Assembly: GCA_005784505.1 (NCBI GenBank)
Contig: VCAZ01000095.1
Location: 1,454,470 to 1,518,469, forward strand
Length of the DNA: 64,000 nucleotides
Direction: 5' to 3'
Source of the DNA: Bagarius yarrelli
Lineage: Eukaryota; Chordata; Actinopteri; Siluriformes; Sisoridae
Under the pieces are notes generated by a model, which was not told the origin of the DNA, made no database searches, and was given only the letters and a program-made list of their open reading frames with translations. Below are positions 59,301 through 64,000 of this stretch, in pieces. A program made the translations under genes and the position numbers. Every line of letters starts with the position of its first letter. Positions within the stretch are counted from its first letter, which is position 1.

Positions 59301-61379
59301 ATGATTGGACAATTTACTGTAACATGATCCCGCAAGAGAGAGAAACGACTCCTCATAATCCAAAATGGTGGAAAAAAGCGGATAAAAACATTGTTCATTG
59401 TAGTTAAATTTTACTTCTTTATCATCATCCAACTTTAAACATTATCACACTTTATATTCACACTGCTGTGACCACACAGGTCATGTGATCAATATCAATA
59501 TGGCCGATGGAAGAGGAAGACCAAAGAGGAGGTATACAGTCTTATGCAAAAGTTTAGGCACCCCTTGATAAATAACAGATTTTGGTGATTTTCTAATTGA
59601 AATGAGATGTTAGCACACAGTCTCTCTTGGAAATGGAAAAAATGCACAATATTTTCAGCAAACATTGATGCATAGTTACTTTTTATGCCATAAACTGAAC
59701 AAAAATTAAAAAAAAAAAACATTTTTATGGCACTGTGCAAAAGTTTTGGCTTGATGTTTTGCTTCCAGAATTTGCTGGTATTTAGTGGAATCCATTCTTC
59801 CCCCCACCTTCCCTCCTTTTTTCCCCAAACATGCCTTTGCTGATTGTGGCCAAAGAGCTCTATTTTAACTTCATCAGTCCACAGAACTTGTTTCCAAAAC
59901 GCATCAGGCTTCTGTAGATGTTCTGTTGCATACTTCTGATGTTGGATTTTATGATGGGGATGCAGGTAAGGTTTCCTTCTGCTGACTCTTCCATGAAGGT
60001 CTTGTCTGTGCGAGCATCGCTGCACAGTGGAACGGTGCACCACCACTCCTGAGTCTGCTAAATCTTCCTGCAGGTTTTTTGCAGTCAAATGGAGGGTTTG
60101 ATTTGTCTTTCTGGCCAGCATACGAGCAGTTCTCTCCGAGAGTTTTCTTGGTCTTCCAGATCTCATCTTGACCTCCACAGTTCCCCTGAACTGCCATCTC
60201 TTAATCACGTTTCTCACTGTGGAAACTGCAAGCTGACAACGCTTTGCTATCTTCTTGTAGCCTTCTCCTGCATTGTGGGCATCAATAACTTTCATTTTCA
60301 GAGTCTTACACAGCTGCTTAGAGGAACCCATGGCTGTTGAGTGTCCGCAAGTGTGTGCACAAGGTTTGAAGAGTCAAAGTATTTGTAAAGCTTTGAATTT
60401 GCCATTTACTAATGACGGCTGCTGCCATGCATCAGATCTAACGAGCTAATTAAGGTCTGAAACCTTGTAAAAAAGAATCTGAGACTCTGGAACTCTTGCA
60501 CTTTTGCACAGTGCCATAAAAATGTTTTTATTTTTTATTTTTGTTCAGTTTATGGCATAAAAAGTAACTATGCATCAATGTTTGCTGAAAATATTGTGCA
60601 TTTTTTCCATTTCCAAGAGAGACTGTGTGCTAACATCTCATTTCAATTAGAAAATCACCAAAATCTGTTATTTATCAAGGGGTGCCTAAACTTTTGCATA
60701 AGACTGTATGGATGCGATAAACGAGGACATGAAGTTAGTGAGTGTGAGTGAAGAGGATGTAGAGAAAAGGGTTAGATGGAGACAGATGAGCCCTAAAAGG
60801 GAACAGCTGAAAGGAGAAGAAGAAGATACGATATGAGTAAAACCTAAATTTAAAATTGCATTTTAAAATTATTTCTCTGACATTGTACAAAGGGCTGTAA
60901 GCGGAACCCTATATTCGGACCCTGGAACTGTAGTTTTGGAACCCCTGATATCAATAATAATCACGTTTTATGCAGCTTTTCAATTAGATAATTTGACGAG
61001 TTCACTATGAAGCACCCGGATTTATAATCGATGGGTAAAAACATTTGTTTTGCTTAAATTGGCAAATAAAATGACTTTTGTAAAATTGTCTGTTTATAGT
61101 CTGATTAGGCTTAATGAGTTTAGTGTCCAGAGTTTAGTCCACTTTTGTGTGACCTTTTTACAATAAAAGTCTCTGTACGATATGTTTACAGTCTTTATCT
61201 CTCGATCGCAGGTGAATATATTTGGATTCGGCGCCAGTTCGAGCGGACGATGGTACCATTATTTCGACCACTGGCATCATCCGCTCATAAACTCCGGCGT
61301 TCACAGAGGAGGAGTTGAATATCAAGTCATCCTAAAACTTGTGGAACGACAAAGAATTCAGATGTATAAAGGCTGGTGA
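47472..61379 (+). CDS. st3gal1: Gene B: ST3GAL1-like beta-galactoside alpha-2,3-sialyltransferase (six coding exons)
   Basis: Join 47472-47723, 53916-54106, 56499-56678, 56778-56823, 59029-59148, 61212-61379; 957 nt, 318 aa, every intron GT-AG. It is the tandem paralogue of the gene 6.5 kb upstream and has the same predicted reaction. Seen: MKLK tail, anchor about residues 5-22, stem cysteines C41, C43 and C46, motif L from C119, motif S 248-270 with C261, motif III YHYFD 278-282, and motif VS H294 to E299. Sequons include N93, N112 and N205. I chose the ATG at 47472 because an in-frame upstream ATG (47361) would add a poly-tyrosine run from a TTA microsatellite before the anchor. The 5' end is CpG-rich, unlike gene A. 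An alternative splice at the last codon gives the same protein. Motif III in mammalian ST3GAL1/2 begins H-H-Y-W as I recall it; here it is Y-H-Y-F, so this is a divergent fish paralogue. Confidence 0.93.
48235..48505 (-). mobile_element. DNA-transposon-like repeat (family P), minus-strand copy
   Basis: The reverse complement of the family P order is seen: CAGTGTCCCTGTGCACAAATCC, then GAACTCTCCTGTCCTGTACAG, then AGTGTCTGATCTCAC and CAGTCACATGACCCA. It lies in gene B intron 1. Confidence 0.55.
48549..48738 (+). mobile_element. V-SINE-like element (full)
   Basis: GGGAAGTGGTGGCTCAGTGG, GGTTTCGATCCCCAG and GTCGCTCTGGATAAGAACG with end CTGTAAATGTAC, in gene B intron 1. Confidence 0.7.
48740..50390 (+). 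other. Gene B intron 1, left part
   Basis: Non-repetitive, AT-rich sequence with no exon-like segment recognised. Confidence 0.35.
50391..50597 (-). mobile_element. V-SINE-like element
   Basis: ACACTTTTATCCAAAGC, GGGCCTTACTCAGGGGCCC, ATCAAACCCTGATCTTC and the head ATCTTAACCACCATGCTACC, just before the old Tc1 element. Confidence 0.65.
50631..51883 (-). mobile_element. Old Tc1-like transposon
   Basis: The ends CAGTCATGTGAAA at 50631 and TTTCACATGACTG at 51883 form short, decayed inverted repeats. TA follows on the right and TG on the left. The minus strand encodes a broken Tc1 transposase. It lies in gene B intron 1 and abuts a (GATA)n tract. Confidence 0.75.
50770..51545 (-). pseudogene. 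Decayed Tc1-like transposase
   Basis: The minus strand reads MVRWKERSEALRRK near 51,540, then MLKAVTKNPKVSSRDLQ to RLKFAKENIDKDQDFWNNV (51420-51190), TDESKTE, and after stops and frameshifts QHDHDPKRTSK (second Asp region) and an NPIEML-like codon run (Glu region) near 50,830. All DDE landmarks are traceable, but several stops interrupt the frame. Confidence 0.7.
51884..51945. repeat. (GATA)n microsatellite
   Basis: About 15 GATA units directly after the right end of the old Tc1 element. Confidence 0.9.
52741..52823 (+). mobile_element. V-SINE-like fragment
   Basis: TTTCCAGCACCACCAAGCTACC and GAGATAAATGTTAG. The core and head are missing. Confidence 0.4.
52866..53058. mobile_element. Small palindromic MITE, copy 2
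   Basis: The sequence CAGGGGTCACC then TCGGTGTCCTGCAGAGTATAG closes with GGACTCCAGGACCGAG. It is the same family as the copy at 28,801, diverged. It lies in gene B intron 1. Confidence 0.6.
53158..53460 (+). mobile_element. Two head-to-tail V-SINE-like copies
   Basis: The first copy (53158-53280) has GGGTTTAAATCCTAG and ends at the core. The second (53283-53460) starts GTAAGTGGTGGCTCATGG and ends ATGCTGTAAAT. Confidence 0.55.
53675..53849 (+). mobile_element. V-SINE-like element next to gene B exon 2
   Basis: GTGGTGGTTAGTAGTTAAAG, GGGTTTGAATCCCAG and CTGCTCTGGATAAGGACG, ending GGAAATGTAAA. It ends 66 nt before exon 2. Confidence 0.65.
53916..54106 (+). CDS. st3gal1: Gene B exon 2: start of sialyl motif L
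   Basis: The 191-nt exon runs from acceptor TTTTGGTACAG to donor AG|GTAAGC. It encodes KLQAYH through CRTCAVVGNS to AHDFVF. Intron 1 before it is 6.2 kb, against 1.0 kb in gene A. Confidence 0.93.
54647..54765 (-). mobile_element. V-SINE-like fragment
   Basis: TACATTTATGGCATTTGAC, then AACTAAGCAGATAAGAG and CCTGTGACCTTCTGATC, in gene B intron 2. Confidence 0.45.
54886..55118 (-). mobile_element. tRNA-derived SINE of the same type as at 37,060
   Basis: The reverse complement shows a head GGTGGCTCAAATGATTAGG with GCTGAGTTGCTGATCTG, and a body GGGTCCTTGAGCAAGACC, matching the SINE that hosts the solo LTR. Confidence 0.5.
55120..55980 (+). other. Gene B intron 2, with a short local duplication
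   Basis: GTGGACAGATGTTGGTGATGTAG (55,436) recurs as GTGGACACATGTTGGTGACG (55,490), each followed by GGTTCTGATCCC. Otherwise unremarkable. Confidence 0.35.
55985..56158. mobile_element. Small palindromic MITE, copy 3
   Basis: GTCCCGGAGGGTCAGGGTG then TCCTGCAGAGTTTAGCTCC closes with GGAGCTAAATCCTCCAGGACC and GGATACCCCTGAT. It is the same family, in gene B intron 2. Confidence 0.6.
56205..56400 (+). mobile_element. Family Q repeat, 3' part, with long (GT)n
   Basis: GTGATTCTAAATTGTCTATAG, (GT)n at about 56251-56318, GGCCCTACGATGGACTGG and GACCTGTCCAGGG. It ends about 100 nt before gene B exon 3. Confidence 0.55.
56499..56678 (+). CDS. st3gal1: Gene B exon 3: rest of motif L, central domain
   Basis: The 180-nt exon follows acceptor TTGCTATAG and ends AA|GTAAGA. 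It encodes MNKGPTKGYERDVG, TTHRAMYPES, FKVLDLQWL and KNIT. Confidence 0.93.
56778..56823 (+). CDS. st3gal1: Gene B exon 4: 46-nt micro-exon
   Basis: The exon runs from acceptor GTTTTTAG to donor AAG|GTGAGT, 99 nt after exon 3. It encodes the end of K208 and TYFKVKSTIKANKDK. Confidence 0.91.
56985..57375 (-). mobile_element. V-SINE-like element split by family X
   Basis: TTTACATTTACAGCATTTAGCA is separated from GCAGACGTCTTTATCCAGAGC by a family X copy. The rest, GGTCCTTGGTCAGGGGCCG and AACTTAACCACTGGGG, completes the SINE. Confidence 0.6.
57009..57207 (+). repeat. Interspersed repeat family X, copy 3, inside a SINE
   Basis: The stretch from ATTAGATTTATTTCTATAGC to AGAAACCTTTAGAGGGAGC carries the family X landmarks (GCAAGGAAAAACTCCC). 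It splits a minus-oriented SINE into 56,985-57,008 and 57,208-57,375. It lies in gene B intron 4. Confidence 0.5.
57447..57735. repeat. Minisatellite of (C)ACTTACAAATAGTAC / ACTTACAGTTA units
   Basis: Short units of 11-23 bp built on CACTTACA(A/G). Lies in gene B intron 4, preceded by an A18 run. The frame over it is false. Confidence 0.75.
58186..58822. repeat. Interspersed repeat family X, copy 4, foldback with nested SINE
   Basis: The left part (58186-58403) is in plus orientation, followed by a nested SINE (58404-58592) and more of the repeat. The right end (58737-58822) is the reverse complement of the left end, AAGCAGCTTTACACAATCG versus CGATTGTGTAAAGCTGCTT in slightly diverged form. 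It closes with (GAATT)n. Confidence 0.6.
58404..58592 (+). mobile_element. V-SINE-like element nested in family X
   Basis: The tRNA-like head has GTGGTAGCGCAGTGGTTAAG (A box) and GGGTTCGAGTCCC (B box). The body ends GTCACTCTGGATAAGGGTGTC and GCAAATGTAAATG. ATTTGGG before and ATCTGGG after look like an imperfect target duplication, supported by the uninterrupted copy near 29,976. Confidence 0.7.
59029..59148 (+). CDS. st3gal1: Gene B exon 5: first half of sialyl motif S
   Basis: The 120-nt exon runs from acceptor CGTTTTCGCAG to donor CAG|GTGAAA. It encodes VMIVNPEF through KYPSTGF to HICDQ. Confidence 0.93.
59537..60706 (-). mobile_element. Tc1-like transposon with ~210-bp inverted repeats, internally deleted
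   Basis: The ends CAGTCTTATGCAAAAG and CTTTTGCATAAGACTG are flanked by TA on both sides (59535-59536 and 60707-60708). The two arms (about 59537-59747 and 60496-60706) look identical by eye except in an A-rich run. Each has an inner repeat GTGCAAAAGTTTTGGC resembling the outer end, the IR/DR layout of some Tc1 elements. At 1,170 bp it is about 0.5 kb shorter than a full Tc1. It lies in gene B intron 5, inside a LINE 3'-end fragment. Confidence 0.85.
59815..60331 (-). pseudogene. Truncated Tc1-like transposase
   Basis: The frame starts MGSSKQLCKTL. It has the paired helix-turn-helix DNA-binding region (GYKKIAKRCQLAVSTVRNVIKRW at about residues 24-46), GRPRKLSER, VSRRKPYL and the first catalytic segment VLWTDEVKIELFG (D153). 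After HVWGKK (about residue 172) the match stops. The second Asp and the Glu of the DDE triad are missing, and the frame then runs into the terminal repeat. The protein cannot be catalytic. Confidence 0.8.
61212..61379 (+). CDS. st3gal1: Gene B exon 6: motif S end, motifs III and VS, stop
   Basis: The exon follows acceptor CTCGATCGCAG. It encodes VNIFGFG, GRWYHYFD, HRGGVE and MYKGW, then TGA. Read through, it stops at 61377-61379. The sequence CTG|GTGAGA at 61373-61381 is also a good donor that would move the stop to an exon at 63185. Confidence 0.91.
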   Translation: MNIFGFGASSSGRWYHYFDHWHHPLINSGVHRGGVEYQVILKLVERQRIQMYKGW

Positions 61380-61599
61380 GAGTCTTATTCCGTCTATCCG
61401 AATGCTTTTCCATCGAAAGACACTTTTCTATAAAGAACCTGAAGAAATGACTCGTGTATTCATCTCAAAAATACTTTACCAGTTTTTAATCCACCCTTTC
61501 AAATCTTCACCCAAGTTTTTCAATCAACTAGATACAAAACCCAGAAGTGCTTTCTGATCATGATAGATTATTCTAAATATCTGTTCAAATTAAGGCTTT

Positions 61600-61735
61600 T
61601 TGGCTGGCGCCTTCGTGTAGTGAGTTAAGGCACCGGCGACCCAGGTTTGATTCGCAGCGTCTCTTTCCCCATTCCATCTTTCTTTGTCCTATCAATAAAG
61701 GCAAAATGGCCAAAAAATATCTTAAAAAAATGTAA
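61600..61735 (+). mobile_element. tRNA-derived SINE with A-rich tail downstream of gene B
   Basis: GGCGCCTTCGTGTAGTGAG (A-box-like), CAGGTTTGATTCGCAGC (B-box-like), then CAATAAAGGCAAAATGGCC and an A-rich tail. It carries an AATAAA at 61694-61699, 315 bp past the gene B stop. Confidence 0.6.
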
Positions 61736-61739
61736 GCTT

Positions 61740-62580
61740 TTCAAATAAATTGTGTTATTTTTTCGCTTAACAAAACATGGCAGTTATTAGTCGTTTAGTC
61801 ATATGACACAAAACTCCAATCTTATTGGATATAAAGGCTGAAATAATGTTAACAGTGCTCACGCCATTGATACAGCTAGGCTAACGCTGTGTTTTAGCCT
61901 TTGTATTATTTAAGCACATTTAATTTAACCCTTTTGTTAAAGACCGCTATCTACCCTAGGCAAAGGAGTTGACTGAGTCAGAAGTTTGAGTCAAATCCTT
62001 AAATTGACTCTTTAAATGAATTCTTTGTCTGATTCAGCTCTTTGAGTTAAGCTGCTTAGTCAAATCTGAGTCAGTTCTTTAGGTCTGGGAATCTTTTGAG
62101 TCTGGAAACTTGGGCATATAAATGTAACTTGTTCTAAAGGCGAGTTCTTAGGATGAAAAAGTGTACTGGGATCTGATTTATAAGAATATAATCACATAGT
62201 CATTTTAAATAGTCATATAAACAAAGTAAAATATGACAGAAATTAATTTACATTGTCGGCGAAAAAAAAAAAACAATTCGCTTTTAAAACACACTCCAAA
62301 AGCAACGCACGAAATTTTAAATAGCTCCCAGACGTCACCGCTATTAAGATGCCGTTTGTTCGCATAGCGATAAAAAAATTTTCATTCGAAAGGAAGCAAA
62401 TTCAGATTACGAGGTTTCGCTGTATATCATTTGAGCATTTAAGTCAAATGACATGTCGTTGTTTTAGTGGATGTTAGAATTGAGTTATTGAGTTAGATCT
62501 GAGTCACATTTTTTATTCGGATGCGACTAGTTTTACAGTGCGACTTTTGAAAAATTTTCTGTTTCAGTGACGTACTTTCA
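61740..62580 (+). other. Gene B 3' flank or last intron
   Basis: AT-rich sequence with no coding frame. Part of the intron 61,376-63,184 if exon 7 is real. Confidence 0.3.
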
Positions 62581-62585
62581 GTTTG

Positions 62586-62800
62586 TAATTCAACTCAATT
62601 TGATTTTATTTGTTTAGCGCTTTTAACAATAATCATTGTCTTAAAGCAGCTTTACACAGAAAACAGTAACTGTAAAAGTCCATCCTTTAGACTTGAAACT
62701 CCTAGAAATTGGAGAAAGGGGCATGAACCTGGTCACCGGTAACTCAGGGGCAAGTTTACCCGCCCCTGAGAGAGAGAGAGAAAGAGAGAGAAAGATAAAA
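62586..62800 (+). repeat. Interspersed repeat family X, copy 5, with (GA)n end
   Basis: It starts AATTCAACTCAATTTG, then TTTAGCGCTTTTAACAAT and AAAGCAGCTTTACACAG. It reaches GGCAAGTTTACCCGCCCCT and (GA)n at 62769-62795, matching the copy at 38,324. It lies in the proposed last intron of gene B. Confidence 0.55.
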
Positions 62801-63184
62801 CGTTTTTATCACTTGACCTTTGTAAAACTTCCAAAGCAAATTACCTACAGTTTTTCTGCAAGCTCGTCGTTCCTCCCTTTCAAATGCGAATGTCTGTGAG
62901 CGCCAAATAGTTTTTCTTACTAAACGCTTTTTCTTGTGTGTTTCGGTAAACGCAAACTACCGTACAATCTATTGCTAGCGCGGCGGTATACAGGTTTCTG
63001 CTTTCTGCCCACCTGTAATGGAGGTAGGTGTGTTTGTTTGGCTACTGTAATATCAGTGTCATAAAAAAATCGTAAAAGCGTGTAAAAATAATCCTATTGG
63101 CGGTACAGATGGGGATCCTTCCAATAAAGTGTACAATCGTGTTTGTATTGTGAGAAATAATTCTCTCTTTTTTCCACCCCACAG

Positions 63185-63660
63185 GTGATGGTTTTCAAAA
63201 CACACTCTCATCAACACCAAAATCTATGACATCATTCAGGAGTGAGTGATATCCGCCGAGTCTTCCACCGTATTTCTGAGCCTTATTTCGGCTTAGAGCG
63301 GAGAACACACACATACACACACACTGATGTGCGGATTACTACTTCCAGCTCGAATACACTAAACATCATCTTATTCTTAAACCCTGTTTTAATCATCTAA
63401 TACTGTAAACATTCTAAGAATGTGATCCAGCAACATCCTCGACATTTTAAAGTATTTAATAATGCACCAGCTACAGCAGATCTACAGACTCCTGACACAT
63501 ACAGCATTGTGTTACATCCTGTAAGGGGTGGGTGGGGGTGTTTTACCCAAAAGAACTTCACTGTCTGAGCTTAAGCCAGCACCTCCTCCAGTTCTGAGCA
63601 GTTCCAGATTTCTTCTCCCCCTTTAATGATTCTATTTAATAAATATTTGGAGAAGCAGAA
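63185..63660 (+). other. st3gal1: Probable gene B exon 7: stop codon and 3' UTR
   Basis: A strong acceptor (pyrimidine run then CCACCCCACAG) precedes GTGATGG at 63185. Joined to a donor after 61375 it rebuilds TGG TGA, that is Trp-stop, so the protein is unchanged. The following 450 nt have no long frame and little repeat, and contain AATAAA at 63638-63643 with T/G-rich sequence after it. This reads like a 3' UTR. It is inferred, with no transcript seen. Confidence 0.5.
63638..63643 (+). terminator. Polyadenylation signal AATAAA, probable end of gene B
   Basis: AATAAA followed by ATATTTGG and a T/G-rich stretch (TGTTACAGTTATTTGAG). It fits the proposed exon 7. Confidence 0.45.
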
Positions 63661-63755
63661 TGTTACAGTTATTTGAGTATTTTAGCCCTGCCGAACCACT
63701 AGAGAGCAACAGGGAGCATTGTGAGGATACTGTCATAAGAACATATTAAGAAGTC

Positions 63756-63763
63756 TATATAAG
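63756..63763 (+). promoter_or_regulatory. TATA-like box near the right edge
   Basis: TATATAAG after CC/GT-mixed sequence, about 115 nt past the proposed gene B poly(A) signal. An acceptor-like CTTCTCTCCACAG ends at 63,988. It could be a further gene or a transposon promoter. Confidence 0.25.
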
Positions 63764-64000
63764 CACTGGGTACTTGCGTACCGGGTTGCCAATTCATGCT
63801 AAAGTTTGCGGTGGGATGGATGCCTCAGAAAGTGTCCGAAAAGTTTGGATCACTACCAGCAAATTATCCAGAAGAGCCAGGAATGCCCAGAAAGTCTCTG
63901 GGTCCTGATGGAGCAACTTCTGCTACCGTGGGCATCCATGGTACCCCTTTTCACATGCACTAGTTAAGGCAACTGCTTCTCTCCACAGCCTGGAAAATTG

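Larger units (their letters stand above)
59495..60840 (+). mobile_element. LINE 3'-end fragment (RTE-like) split by the Tc1 element
   Basis: GGAAGAGGAAGACCAAAGAGG at 59,507 continues, after the Tc1 insertion, as ATGGATGCGATAAACGAGG to GTTAGATGGAGACAGATG and ends CAGCTGAAAGGAGAAGAAG. Together they read GRPKRR...VRWRQM, which I recall as a common 3' end of fish RTE-type LINEs. Only the tail is present. Confidence 0.5.

Overview
The window looks like about 64 kb of a teleost nuclear genome. An otophysan, catfish-like fish is my best guess, from repeat content alone. The evidence is split vertebrate genes with GT-AG introns, long (CA)n/(GT)n and (CT)n tracts, many tRNA-derived SINEs carrying a core of the form GTCGCTCTGGATAAGNGYGTCTG, L2-type LINE fragments, Tc1 elements and hAT-type elements. 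Nothing suggests a prokaryote, organelle or virus.

Region 1 (1-34,400) is almost gene-free and dominated by tandem repeats. It holds a 10-bp array (5.2-5.6 kb), one 21-bp minisatellite family at four sites in both orientations (9.1, 11.3, 14.4 and 22.2 kb), AT-rich arrays (7.3-7.9 and 12.7-18.8 kb), a 70-bp higher-order array (13.1-13.6 kb), a GTGA array (19.3-19.9 kb), a (CT)n block (20.9-21.3 kb), a 32-bp array (24.8-25.5 kb) and a 19-bp array (26.8-27.6 kb). Most long open frames here are by-products of repeats whose period is a multiple of three or of dinucleotide tracts. Three short segments look more exon-like: a signal-peptide exon at 10,068-10,136, a 142-nt segment at 25,815-25,956, and a minus-strand segment near 2,040-2,135. 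None could be assigned to a family.

Region 2 (34,413-63,660) holds two tandem, same-strand genes of the ST3GAL1/ST3GAL2 group of beta-galactoside alpha-2,3-sialyltransferases. These are Golgi type II membrane enzymes that cap Gal-beta-1,3-GalNAc (core 1 O-glycan and glycolipid) chains with sialic acid. Gene A has six coding exons between 34,413 and 40,945 (314 aa). Gene B has six between 47,472 and 61,379 (318 aa). Exon lengths 2-5 (191, 180, 46, 120 nt) and intron phases are identical, so this is a tandem duplication. Both keep sialyl motifs L, S, III and VS and look functional. Gene B probably has a seventh exon (63,185-63,660) that carries the stop codon and 3' UTR. Gene A seems to have lost that splice donor and reads two residues further. 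A degraded L2 LINE (43.26-44.95 kb) lies between the genes.

Repeat insertions in the introns and flanks are well preserved. They include a 412-bp solo LTR inside the B box of a SINE, a 718-bp hAT element with a perfect 8-bp target duplication, a Tc1 element with near-identical ~210-bp arms inside a LINE tail, and a SINE inside a second repeat family for which an empty site exists elsewhere in the window. The last 250 bp contain a TATA-like box and a splice-acceptor-like site that may belong to a further unit beyond the edge.
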